Positions 1-8,799 of a stretch of DNA of 13,305 nucleotides are shown in pieces. The position numbers were made by a program, and so were the translations under genes. Position 1 is the first letter of the stretch, and the number at the start of each line of letters is the position of its first letter. The notes under the pieces are model-generated. The model saw only the letters and a program-made list of their open reading frames with translations. It was not told where the DNA came from and ran no database searches. Source of the stretch: Mucidula mucida (taxonomy: Eukaryota; Basidiomycota; Agaricomycetes; Agaricales; Physalacriaceae); the NCBI GenBank assembly GCA_015501055.1, contig JADNYV010000896.1, positions 1 to 13,305 on the forward strand. Direction: 5' to 3'.

Positions 1-1901
1 GGACATCGATGTATTGGCAAAGTAACTCCGTCGTATCGGAAAATTCGCGGGAAACAATAGAAGAATATGGAGAGGAGGGCTTCTTGAATATTGCAAGTAT
101 TGCAAAGTCAATGGAGACTCATGCGTGTTGCCTCCAAGGGTGCGCTACTGCTGAGTTTTCGTCGCGGTTCAACGTGCTGAAAGGGCCGCTCCTGGTCTGA
201 GAACATAGATTTTCCAAGCTGACGGCGATGTATCCTGGTTGTTCGGGGTCTTGAGGATGTCCATCTAGGTGGAGGCAATATCTCTCGTTCATCAGAGAAG
301 AACTAATTCAATTGGCTACGCGAGGTGCAAGCTGAGTAGCATGCCAATTTATCAAAGGAAAACATAATATTTACGTCGTAGAACAGAAGGTTGCAGAGGG
401 CATCTGAACGAAGTGGTGATGATGGAAGTTTACATCTGGTCAGCAGATATTCTTGACGCATGTCTGCGAACCCAGTGTCGGGAGAAAAGAAGCGAAGGTC
501 GCCCCAGAAATTCAACAGGTTGACACCTTCACCGCCGCCGCCGCCACATAAACACCCGAACTTTTCATTTGTACGTGATCTGCCACCAACCTCCCACTGC
601 CCGGTCTCCATTGTTCAAGCTAGTATCACTATTCACCCGAGGTCAATGTGATATGTGACACGCGTTAAGAATGCATTCGGTCAGGTATGAGGTCGCGGTC
701 GAAAACGTCGTACTATCTCATTGCGATTAGGGCATTTACCAACGGACGATACATGCCCATTGTAACAGGTGAAATAAAATCTACTTTGTTTGAAACCCCC
801 GTTACTGCGTTGATTCATATCGCGCATCTCAATCTAGAGTTAAGGGTTTGTGGGAAGCTGACGGCGGTGCTCGTGGACGATGATGAGGCATTGTGAAGAT
901 GTTTTATGGTGAGCGCTCAGGTGGCCGTGAAAGCTGCAATGAAGGTATGAACTTTGAGTTGGGCAGGATGTGGTTGCGTGACATGAATTGTGGCGTCGTA
1001 TTGAATTTTCGACTGTGAAGGATTGGAATTCCCTATAAAACCAACCTCTTAGTATGCAGTGATATTGATGTTTGTCATGAATTCCGATTTGTTGGTGGGT
1101 GACTTGGAATATCCTTGCCAAGCGGAGTATTTAGTACGAAGCATGCACTAAAGCCAACTGTCTTTACTGCATCACAATGGGGAGACATATAAGTAGAGTA
1201 AGAGACTGCATACCTAACACGACAATGAGGAGACGTAGAGAGTAAGTAAAATATACGATGAGACTTTTGTGTATGTAACGCGTGAGAAATAAACGGGCGG
1301 AAGTAATCAAAGTAATCGAAAGTGGCGCATAGTGCAGGTGGGACGAACCCCGTTGCGACCTGCAAGTGCCCTGCGTCACAGGCTGCGTGAGTGACGCTGA
1401 GAGGACACAAAAAACACGTACCGATAAAACTGCTGAGATCACAGGTGGGACGGACCCGTTACGACCTGGAGCAAGTACTGGTGAGGAGAGGAAAGACAGT
1501 GTAAGAACTGTGCTCACTCGAAAATTAGCCTTGTGTAAACAACGTTTAAACCCGATTACTCAATCATTGGCTACAATACACTGTAACTCGATACTATACC
1601 TATTCAAAGCTGAGTAATTCGAACCACCCTCCGAGTCGGTACTGAGTAGGTAAGCGGCGGTACCGCTCAGTTTAGCGTCGAATGTTGAATTCTGCTTCAA
1701 GTCACCGTTGACTCTCCGCAGTTGAATGTCTGAATGCTCTCAAAGATGTTCTAAAGTCAGATTGACACTGATAACAACGCTCCGGTAAAAGGGAAAAATC
1801 AGCTGCCATCCGAAGCGGGGGTAGAGACATAAGTTCCCACGCCTCCTCTTTACCTCTCCTCAAAACCCTAGTCCTCCGTTTTCATCAAATCTTGATAGAG
1901 G
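1..1901. other. No supported gene; PEX13 upstream region
   Basis: I see no convincing coding region in this 1.9 kb. Several frames stay open for 60-117 codons on both strands, but none shows a recognisable domain or a phase-compatible set of introns. The longest is a 117-codon minus-strand frame at 1164-1517 with hydrophobic stretches. The 3' part is the likely PEX13 promoter and leader: a pyrimidine-rich, AUG-free stretch at about 1837-1880 precedes the start codon, and there is no TATA box in the expected place. A diverged direct repeat at 1335-1476 is listed separately. A perfect 10-bp palindrome (GCGGTACCGC) lies near 1656-1665. Confidence 0.6.
1335..1476. repeat. Diverged direct repeat, two copies
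   Basis: Copy one begins at 1335 and copy two at 1442, both starting CAGGTGGGACG. Over 28 bp they differ by two substitutions and one single-base indel, and both continue into CAAGT. They are 107 bp apart. Between them, 1373-1379 (GCGTCAC) and 1391-1397 (GTGACGC) can form a 7-bp hairpin stem. The flanks do not obviously align, so this may be a short local duplication or the remains of a longer repeat. No function is assigned. Confidence 0.6.
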
Positions 1902-3041
1902 ATGGGCTCGCCACCCAAGCCCTGGGAACGCGCTAATGGCGCTGTTGCCGCCGCTGCCGCCACCACTGCGCCTACATTACCATCGAGCGCACCTTCATTA
2001 CCGACATCAAATACAGCTGCTGGCGGGAGCACACCAGCTATACCCGAACGGCCAGCAGCATTTGGGACGACAGCGACAGCGACGAACACGCTTGCGAACA
2101 GGTTTGGAGCTACCACTGGATACGGAAGCACTATGGGGTATGGGGGATATGGTGGTGTAAGTAGTTATGGCGGAATGGGATACGGCGGCATGGGTGGATA
2201 CGGTTCGATGGGCACGTATGGCGGGTACGGGTCGATGTACGGCTCGTCGCCATACGGGTACGGCATGGGAGGGATGTACAACAACGGCATGCCGGGCATG
2301 ATGGGTCCCGGAATGGGTGGTGGCATGGGCGGGCCGACGCTCGCGCAGTCGCTAGAGACAACGACGGCGCACACGTTCGGACTGCTGCACTCCGTCGTCC
2401 AGACGTTCACGGGCGTGGCGCAGATGCTGGAGAGCACGTTTATGGCGACACACTCGAGCTTCTTCGCGATGGTGTCCGTCGTGGATCAGTTCCAGCAACT
2501 CCGGGACGCGTTGGGCGGTGTTCTAGGCTTGTTTGGACTCTTGAGATGGCTGCGGTCGATGCTACCGGGCGCGCCACCGCCACCGCCATTGTTTGCAGCC
2601 CCCAGTGAACAGCAAAAGAAACTTGCCAAAAAACCACTCATAATATTCCTGTTGGCCATGTTCGGCATACCGTACCTTATCGCACGCCTCATTCGCTCTC
2701 TTCCGCCGTCTGCTGCCGCCGGTCTGCCTCCCATAGATCCGTCGCAGCTTGTATTCGCCCGTGCCCTATACCCCTTCCCCGCGTCATCTCCCGCTGAGCT
2801 CGCTCTAACTGAAAACGAGATTGTTGCTATCACTGCCAAGCTAATCAATGGGCAGGAAGTTGATCCACGGACAGCCGGAGATGGCGGTGAGGAATGGTGG
2901 AAAGGCAGGACCAGAGATGGACGGGAAGGATGGTTCCCAAGAAATGGGTTGAGATCCTTGCGAAGAAGGCGGAGTAAACGACAGTTCTGTCTGCATCGAT
3001 GTTTTCATTGTCATTATCACCTTTCAGTCTTGTTTCTGTAG
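1902..3041 (+). CDS. PEX13: Peroxin 13 (peroxisomal docking protein), apparent frameshift at 3' end
   Basis: PEX13 is a peroxisomal membrane protein. With PEX14 it docks the cargo receptor PEX5, and its SH3 domain binds PEX14 and, in yeasts, PEX5. The order of parts is typical. An N-terminal PPKPWE motif (residues 4-9) is followed by an Ala/Pro/Thr-rich linker and a Gly/Tyr/Met-rich segment at about 70-145, the YG-rich region proposed to build the import pore meshwork. A membrane-associated region covers about 180-225, then PPPPP, a clear hydrophobic helix at 245-264 (PLIIFLLAMFGIPYLIARLI), and an SH3 domain from 286 with ALYPF, the WW pair at 332-333 and GWFPRN ending at 348. After N348 the frame gives an Arg-rich tail of 31 residues. 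The adjacent frame reads V-E-I-L-A-K-K-A-E-stop (2948-2977), exactly the expected SH3 ending, so one base appears missing near 2945-2946. The gene has no introns. Confidence 0.95.
   Translation: MGSPPKPWERANGAVAAAAATTAPTLPSSAPSLPTSNTAAGGSTPAIPERPAAFGTTATATNTLANRFGATTGYGSTMGYGGYGGVSSYGGMGYGGMGGYGSMGTYGGYGSMYGSSPYGYGMGGMYNNGMPGMMGPGMGGGMGGPTLAQSLETTTAHTFGLLHSVVQTFTGVAQMLESTFMATHSSFFAMVSVVDQFQQLRDALGGVLGLFGLLRWLRSMLPGAPPPPPLFAAPSEQQKKLAKKPLIIFLLAMFGIPYLIARLIRSLPPSAAAGLPPIDPSQLVFARALYPFPASSPAELALTENEIVAITAKLINGQEVDPRTAGDGGEEWWKGRTRDGREGWFPRNGLRSLRRRRSKRQFCLHRCFHCHYHLSVLFL
2948..2977 (+). pseudogene. Out-of-frame true end of the PEX13 SH3 domain
   Basis: In the frame shifted relative to the PEX13 start, codons from 2948 read V, E, I, L, A, K, K, A, E and then TAA at 2975-2977. 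SH3 domains normally end P-x-N-(Y/W)-V followed by hydrophobic residues, so this is the expected continuation of PRN at residues 346-348. The junction is AAATGGGTT; a lost T between AAT and GGG (AAT-TGG-GTT) would explain it exactly. The repaired protein would be about 358 residues. The neighbouring AAA and GGG runs make a sequencing or assembly error plausible. A real frameshift is the alternative. Confidence 0.85.
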
Positions 3042-3568
3042 CATAAACGCTGTAACAGTAATCACGTTTAGGGAGGCTCTCAACGCGTTGTCTAGTCCAA
3101 AGTTGAGTATAGATAATACATAATATATATCAGTCCAGGTTAGTCGATATAACGTACGCGAGAAAAGTTACTACGATGTACACTAGTGTGTGCGCTGAAA
3201 ATACAATTACAAGTACAACAGCAAAGCGACAACTCGAAAACAAAATATGATCATCAATGCCGTCGCACTCGACTCCATCAGTCCATGTGTGGCGCGAGGT
3301 AACCCTGCGCATATGGAACTCGCACTCTGGAAGCTGTCGTCCGTACGGCATGATATCTCATCACCGCGTTCCCAGCACAAACGGTGCCCCCAGTCCAATA
3401 CCCAGTCCCCGAGCGCAGCCTTCGTCGTCTCCGCTGCCAAATTCTAGACGTCTACTAGGCAGCTTCAGAGGACGCGATCTGCACACTGGCGCGGGGGCGA
3501 CGGTGGGGCGGATAGAGCACGGGCATGGGGATGAGGCGGCGGTGTATGGGGTGCCGGTACGTCTAGTT
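2978..3568. other. Intergenic, possibly convergent 3' ends
   Basis: Apart from the frameshifted tail of PEX13 (to 3041), no gene is clear here. The interval 3050-3250 is AT-rich and is probably the PEX13 3' UTR and terminator. The minus strand at about 3388-3560 is GC-rich and open in several frames, including a Gly-rich ending (GLGIGLGAPFVLGTR before a stop at 3361-3363). That could be a further exon of the candidate gene at 3569-3887, but no good intron joins them. Confidence 0.5.
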
Positions 3569-3887
3569 CTATCGGGACGCGCGCATAGGTGTAGGCGTAT
3601 GAATGATGATAGGCGTCAGAGGCGGCGTCGGCGCCACGGATCTCTTGCGATGCGAACGTGGCTGTGGCGTGGCTGGTGCATACGGGGACGTAGACGGAGA
3701 TGGATATGGCGTGAAGCGGTCACGGTGCTTCCTGGCGCGCGTGTCTTTCATTATGGACGGAAGGTGTAGACCGAGCGCTACACCATCTGAACCTATATAG
3801 CTGAGATGAGATGGCGTATTACCCAACGCAGAGCGAGCCCTTACCTGGGGAGATACGTGGCCGAGGATTGCACGGAGGAGAGCTCAT
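3569..3887 (-). CDS. Small proline-rich basic protein, two exons (tentative)
   Basis: Not recognised. The model starts at ATG 3887-3885 with exon 1 at 3845-3887. A 52-bp intron at 3793-3844 has a strong donor (CCCCAG/GTAAGG) and a TAG acceptor, and exon 2 runs 3569-3792. Phases match and give 88 residues. The product is rich in Pro, Ser, Thr and Arg and looks disordered: MSSPPCNPRP at the N-terminus, then KDTRARKHRDRFTPYP and repeated S/T-P pairs, with a basic patch HRKR. No signal peptide or membrane segment is seen. A TATA-like TATAAAAG sits at 3907-3914, only about 20 bp before the ATG, so translation may really begin further downstream. The true 3' end is also uncertain because the next 200 bp are open in other frames. 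The strongest support is the intron; the rest is inference. Confidence 0.35.
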
Positions 3888-3906
3888 TACCGCGCTCTGT
3901 GATACT

Positions 3907-3914
3907 CTTTTATA
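3907..3914 (-). promoter_or_regulatory. TATA-like box before the 3887 start
   Basis: On the minus strand this reads TATAAAAG, a good TATA match. It lies 20 bp upstream of the proposed ATG, which is closer than usual and would put transcription start at or just inside the first codons. It therefore supports a promoter here more than it supports the exact start codon. Confidence 0.35.
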
Positions 3915-4689
3915 TGCTTGCGCTGTGCGCGCTCTCGTAAGAGTATGATGAAAAAGCGATGGCGAATGACATCAAATCGAGTTTCATGGTGGAGAGAACG
4001 GTTGATGGAGACGCGTTGTTGGTCCGTGTTGCTGGCTGCCGCCATTCGAGGACTCTCCGTTATCGCCTGGTGTTCTAGCCGGATTCATAGCTATAATCCC
4101 TCATTGACGATGAACACTCCATCCCAACGGCTTGTCTGGACATCGACGTTTTCCGCTTATGCTCAAAGAGTTGCCGAGAGTTACGTGAAGCCTATAATCG
4201 CTGTAAGTGGACTGTATTGAGTGAGATAGGCGCGCCACTCTAGCCCACCTTGTTTCACATAGAACGGACGTAGAGGTTTCAGGGCACTTCTCGTCATTAC
4301 ACAGGCACCGAAGCCACATCAACCACACGCGATTCGAACATTCGTCGCGAAGGCGCCCTCCGAGTCTCCATCGCCGATTGTTCTTCAGTATAAGACGCGA
4401 CTAATTACGTGTGATAGTAGCGGCAAGGATACCGTCCACTTGTGATAATTCGGTTGTTGCAAAGCATCTGCAATAAACATTCACACCTCGACTAAACGGG
4501 AAGCATCAGAAAGAGTATTCCTCGTTCTCTTATACAGTACTCTTACCTCCAAGCTCCAACGCGTGCAGGTCTTCTGATTCAGACAACTCATGGGTCTGAG
4601 AGAATTTTTCCGAAAAAAGTTTTCTTTCTTGACATTGCCCACATGAGTTTTTCTGGCATTTACGTTAAAATCATGCGACCTCGAATATG

Positions 4690-4696
4690 TATAAAG
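4690..4696 (+). promoter_or_regulatory. TATA box of the SRPBCC gene
   Basis: TATAAAG lies 29 bp upstream of the ATG at 4725. If transcription starts about 30 bp downstream, the leader is very short. No other in-frame ATG upstream keeps the signal peptide, so the start at 4725 is still preferred. Confidence 0.5.
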
Positions 4697-4724
4697 AACG
4701 TACCCAAAGCTGGAGGAAGCCAAG

Positions 4725-5388
4725 ATGGCTCTTTCTGTATTCTTCAGTTTGTTCGCCCTTGTCAATATCGCCGTTGCGGTGGTCCCCCCAAGCAACCTTC
4801 CCCCTGCAACTCCGGGAGACTTCACAGCCCAAGGGAGCAGCATCGTCGATGGAGACATTGACGATGTCTGGCGCGTCTTGACCAACTTTTCATCCTATCC
4901 CGAATGGAACCCGTTCGTCAGGTGAACAAAACTTTCATCATGCATAATACCAGACTCATTCAGCGTTATGAAGATCCCAAGTCGTCACAAACTCGTTCTA
5001 CATCCCACTCGACGACCAAACGCCCCAAGAAGGCCTCGGGCTCATCATCAACACCCAGATCCCGCCCCTCCCCGCGCCCGTCAACGCTTCGACGCCCGCG
5101 AACCTGCTCAATGCGCACACCACCTTTGAGATGATTCACCATCTCGATCTCGAGAATCACAGGATAGCGTGGGGCTTGGCGGGCGTCCCGGACACTATCA
5201 TTGGTGGCGACAGATGGAGCGCGTTAAGCTCGTTTGTTGACGATGACGGAAAGACGAAGACATTCTACGAGTCGAGAGAGATTTATATTGGGTTTTTGGC
5301 TTCGGCTGTCGGAGCGTTACTGGGAGATCAGTTGAACGAGGCGTTTAGTTCGCAGGCTGAGGCGCTCAAGGTTCTGTTTGAGAAATGA
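4725..5388 (+). CDS. Secreted SRPBCC/START-like (polyketide cyclase-type) protein
   Basis: Exon 1 is 4725-4921 and exon 2 is 4974-5388, joined across a 52-bp intron (CAG/GTGAAC donor, ATGAAG acceptor). The model gives 203 residues. The first 19 or so residues (MALSVFFSLFALVNIAVAV) form a signal peptide. The rest resembles the SRPBCC superfamily, hydrophobic-pocket proteins related to the polyketide cyclase/dehydrase and START domains. Visible hallmarks are IDDVWRVLTNFSSYPEWNPF near residues 45-64, the strand QIPPLPAPVN after the intron, and the C-terminal helix after FYESREIYIG. The family binds small hydrophobic ligands; substrate and role here are unknown. The acceptor ends in AAG, not the usual YAG, but it is the only nearby one that avoids the stop at 4969-4971 and keeps the reading frame. 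No functional link to neighbours is apparent. Confidence 0.85.
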
Positions 5389-6283
5389 AGAACGCGTAGT
5401 CCAGGACTTGTGACTGTAGTTTTTTCGTGTTGCTGGGGTGTACTTCCGCGGAGATGATGTTTATTTTATCGATGCTCATATCTTGTGTCCCAGGCAGTCT
5501 TTCGATACGCCGAGATGCGGAATGCTTACCGACAACATCAACAAGTGTGCCATGTAGGTTCCGAGACTGTTTTTGTCCAGTGTGATTCGCGCAGCGTCAA
5601 TGAAGGTAAAGGATCACTGTGATTGCACGGTACGATGTATCTAGTAGAACGTACTCACAATCTGACCATACCAAAAAGCCCTACTGAAAATGATCCTAGC
5701 AAACACAATTAAAACAGAATAGAGAAAACCAAAAGAAAGACCCACTGGAATTCCTTTGTTGTCGAAAACGAATAGAAACTCTCCGAAGGGAGCAAGGCTT
5801 TTCCAAAAATTGCTTCAAATAGGCAGCAGACGAAGAGTAGTCTGAATCGAGTTGCATGCATGAATCAACGGCAGTCGAATCGCAGAACGAGTTCGCCACA
5901 TCCGAAGACACAAATGCACGCACCGCGAAATTTACTAAAGGACGGACACACAGGCAAATTCCATAAGGACCCCGTACGCAAACCAACACCCCACATATGC
6001 GACCGGTGTCAATCAAGGCCTGGTCGGGTTTCAGGTGAAGAAGTGGTCCGTCGTCGAGAGGAGGGCGTAGGGATTCAAGGATGCTGAACCAGCATATCCC
6101 TCGATAGCCCTCTCCGTGCTAACCTCCCGATGTCAATATCGGAGGCCAACGACGACGAAACTCGGCTTCAACGAGGCGGGAGGTCAACCCGCCCCGAGAT
6201 AAGGGCCATGCAGCACGATATCCCAATCCGACAGATGTCGGGGTGGAGGAGGATTTCCCTCTGAACTTCATTTCTGCATTCCT
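5389..6283. other. No confirmed gene; long minus-strand open frame with two TAG stops
   Basis: The plus strand shows nothing convincing. On the minus strand, the frame used by the last exon of the 6284-7028 candidate stays open past its stop for 54 codons (6283-6122), meets TAG at 6119-6121, then stays open 140 codons to TAG at 5696-5698. A second minus-strand frame is open at 5369-5596, overlapping the 3' end of the SRPBCC gene tail-to-tail, but it has no ATG near its beginning. These could be exons, decayed coding sequence or chance; see the findings. Confidence 0.4.
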
Positions 6284-7028
6284 CTAAGTCTTTTCTGCGA
6301 GGACCATAGCGATTAGGCCAGTGTGCTGCATTCGGCACAATCCAGGGTCCAGGACCTTAACGTCACGAATGAATCCCGACACTCTAGCCGTGCGCACTAT
6401 CTTGCATTGCAGAATCCCATGCGTATTCGGCACGGTGCACTTGGCACAATCTCGACGGCGGTCTTCGCGGTCACCATTCATCGGGCCGACTGGTGAGTCG
6501 CTTTTCTTGCTCTTCCTGAGCGCCCAGGTGCTTATGGAAAAAGGTCAAAACAAGTAAATTCGAAAGAAAAAAAAAAAAAGAGCGACATACTTGCTAGCGC
6601 GTAACGAGACTGGATCCTGATTCATTCTAAATATCAAAGTCAGTAGAAGCAACAAGGGTGGTTATTTGCGACGTACTGGAATGGATCTGGGAGCTGACTC
6701 TTCAGCTGTTCAATGCATTCTCCATGTAATTTTGTGAAAGGTGTTAGCATTCGAGGATGACCTGCGCGTCGAGACAACGCAGGCCCGCGTTCCAAGGAAC
6801 ACTCGGGCGCAGGTAGTCCAAGGAAAAAGCGAGTGTGCTGTCCACTCTCTTCGACGAGTTTCAAACCGTCGACTACACGCCCTCCCTCGTAAAAGGATCT
6901 TCGGGCATTGAGCAGCCTTGATGCAAGCCAATCTGAAGAGACTGATACTCAGACTTTGCCTGCTCGCAACGGAAGACGTCGCCGTCCTGTACGGGGTGAG
7001 CATCGCGGTCTTTCGTCTGCTTTGACAT
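6284..7028 (-). CDS. Unrecognised multi-exon gene (3' half better supported)
   Basis: Function unknown. The 3' half has three phase-compatible exons. One ends at 6677 (donor GTACGT), followed by a 50-bp intron 6627-6676 with an ideal CTACTGAC branch site and TAG acceptor. A 36-bp exon lies at 6591-6626. Next comes a 60-bp intron 6531-6590 (GTATGT donor, T13 tract, TTTTGACC branch; AAG acceptor, or CAG at 6516-6518 in the same frame), then a last exon to TAG at 6284-6286. The 5' half is uncertain. A start at 7028 with an exon to 6879 and a 41-bp intron 6838-6878 keeps phase and gives 197 residues, but that intron is short and the frame of 6838-6945 is also open without it. The product has LTPFTKLHGECIEQLKSQLP, then a basic stretch and four cysteines (CAKC at the start, single Cys later) that could bind metal. 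It lies 158 bp downstream of the DUF6533 gene on the same strand. Confidence 0.4.
6567..6579. repeat. A13 homopolymer (T13 on the coding strand)
   Basis: Thirteen consecutive A on the plus strand. On the minus strand it falls just after the GTATGT donor of the proposed 60-bp intron, as part of a pyrimidine-rich tract leading to TTTTGACC. Its length is likely to vary between strains and is prone to sequencing error. Confidence 0.8.
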
Positions 7029-7185
7029 GAAGGCATGAAAGAAACCGTGAATTCCTTTTTTGGACTTTACATCCCCGATTCCACACGTCCACGTGCAGCG
7101 CCCACGGTCATTGCTCTCCACCACCGCTCAAATTACACGAGTTGCAGGGAGAAAGTCTTCTTCAGCAGTAGTACAAGTACATCAA

Positions 7186-8545
7186 TTAAACGACAGCCAT
7201 TGTCCGTTCGGTATCGGTATCGGTATCGGTATCCAACCCACTCGAAATCTCATCGTCGGTTAAGCTTTCGGACTGAGTTATGTCCAATCTCCCAAATGTA
7301 ATCCAGGTGCTGGTACTGACAGGTTCTGACTGGGCGTTTTCGTGTAGGTTGAGCATGAGACGGGACATCATGGTCACCGACACACTGTACGACTTGTCAG
7401 CAACATATATGCGCATAGCTCGTGTAAATGGCCTACCAACTAGCAAAGGTAGAAAGGCCTCCGCGAAGAAACGGACGAGCGATCTGTGTCAATCAGCAAG
7501 GGGCTCGACAGTATGACCATGCAGGACTCACATAGAAAGTGAGGATGTTCATGAAGTTCGCGATTGCGGTAACGGCAAAATATATAGCACCATCGCGTAC
7601 CAAGAGAGCGATGACGTCTGAAGGCTCTCTTCGTCGCGTTTTGAGTATGGTGAGAGTGAATAGTATGCTGTCGTAGATGAAGAGTGCTTCCCATGCTTCA
7701 ATGAACCAATCAGATACGAAGCATATGCATGGGGATTATCCACGCACCAGATGCTATGCGCCTAGCGCTGAATCGAGTTGAGATACATAGGCGTGGATTA
7801 AGCATGGACACAACTCACGTATGTGGATCCAACCCAATATGACAACCTGTCCAATACTCTGTTGGGTGGTCAACGTGACCTTGAGAGAACAACGACCACT
7901 AAATCACGAATAAGGACATGACTACGGCAAGAGGAAAGGGCATACACATGAAACGCCAGCAAGAACGACGCCACTCGCAAACATATACACGAGGACACGC
8001 CTACTGCACCCATATAGAGCGTAGATACGTATGGTGAGAAGAACTATCCAAGTAATTCGTCAAACCTCAAGCGGGAACACGAAGAACGGAACGTACTACA
8101 AACGATGACTTGTGTGACAATCAAGAGAACTTGGCGGTAAAGATTGAATTTCTGGCAACTCTGAAAGAGCATCAGAGCCATTCCGTGAGATCCATCGATA
8201 AGACGAGGCGAACCGAGTTGCTCAGGTCGGTAAACGCCAAAACAGTGACCGAAATATTTCCAAGAAATGCCAAGTAACGATTGAGGAAGAATAACTGTGC
8301 GCTCGTGGTACCCGCTTGCCGCCATAGGTGTTCACATTCACGTCCTACAAGCTGAAGTAAATGCTGCAAAATGAATAGCTGTGAAGAGAGGCTTACCAAG
8401 CGTTATGAGATGATCCCAGTACAAGAAACTAATGGCAAAGAAGTGCAGCGAGTTGTGAGCATGGCTGAAGCGTATGTCAGGCCGTTTCGTGCAGTCGGCT
8501 GGAGAAAGCCTACACATCTCGTAGCGCGGCTACATCGTTTGACAT
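7186..8545 (-). CDS. DUF6533-family multi-pass membrane protein, copy B (ten exons)
   Basis: The exons are 8514-8545, 8397-8464, 8214-8344, 8097-8160, 7946-8043, 7819-7898, 7748-7767, 7532-7695, 7437-7483 and 7186-7384. Nine introns of 47-57 bp all keep phase and give about 300 residues. The N-terminus MSNDVAALRD and the block FFAISFLYWDHLITLGREC, followed by EHLW and LFFLNRYLAFLGN, match the DUF6533 domain. Further membrane segments include LYRQVLLIVTQVIVC, LLTIRIYALYGCSRRVLVY, WEALFIYDSILFTLTILK and VRDGAIYFAVTAIANF, ending in SVTMMSRLMLNLHEN. About seven helices are expected. The tail is acidic and contains a (Asp-Thr)4 run from a hexanucleotide repeat. Exon 7 is only 20 bp; a TAG acceptor 6 bp further in would drop two residues. 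One intron uses an AAG acceptor. The family has no established biochemical function. It is a tandem paralogue of the gene at 8800-10393. Confidence 0.88.
7209..7232. repeat. In-frame hexanucleotide repeat (CGGTAT)4
   Basis: Four perfect copies of CGGTAT. On the coding (minus) strand it encodes alternating Asp and Thr in the C-terminal tail of the DUF6533 copy B protein. The six-base unit means copy-number change would add or remove residue pairs without shifting the frame. Confidence 0.95.
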
Positions 8546-8799
8546 GGTACATTGGAAAGAAGCAGAGCCTCATGAGAAGTGGTCACAATCTGGAGGACGA
8601 CATTTCGAAATTTCCGGATTTCGCCTGCCGATTGCCACGCCCCACCGTAAATGGTCCGAGTTCCGAACCGATCAATTGTCTGTTAGCTTGAATACTCGTA
8701 ACATAACAGTAACTCTATATTCATGGACAACAACTAAAGTACAGCAAAACCCTCATCCTCGTAGTATGGCTCTGCCGCATCGACCTCAACTGCATCATG
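8546..8799. promoter_or_regulatory. Spacer and presumed promoter of DUF6533 copy B
   Basis: This 254-bp spacer lies between the stop of copy A and the start of copy B, both on the minus strand. It must hold the terminator of one and the promoter of the other. No clear TATA box or repeat was seen. Confidence 0.4.

Larger units (their letters stand above)
3888..4724. other. Intergenic between divergent genes
   Basis: This 0.8 kb separates the candidate minus-strand gene at 3569-3887 from the plus-strand SRPBCC gene, so it may hold two divergent promoters. Open frames on both strands are short and unlike known proteins. TATA-like boxes occur near each end and are listed separately. I see no repeat or RNA gene. 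Confidence 0.5.

Noticed and set aside
687..896. 69-codon plus-strand frame that looks mildly protein-like
   Set aside because: Too short, no domain, no supporting intron or promoter; a shared 12-bp string with positions near 216 is too little to call a duplicated gene.
1164..1517. 117-codon minus-strand frame with hydrophobic stretches and a possible 47-bp intron at its end
   Set aside because: The possible intron leads directly to a stop, the sequence is low in family resemblance, and competing frames over the same DNA are equally open.
2131..2848. Long minus-strand frames inside PEX13
   Set aside because: They are antisense to the Gly/Tyr- and Pro-rich PEX13 coding sequence and arise from its biased composition.
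5366..5599. Minus-strand frame open for 76 codons overlapping the 3' end of the SRPBCC gene, with a GTGAGT donor at about 5653-5658 upstream
   Set aside because: No start codon near its beginning and no acceptor between the upstream stop and the open part except an AG well inside it; the required intron would be 92 bp and nothing in the product is recognisable.
6710..7036. Alternative 108-codon minus-strand frame starting at 7036
   Set aside because: It ends before the well-supported intron at 6627-6676 and is in the wrong phase to join the following exons.
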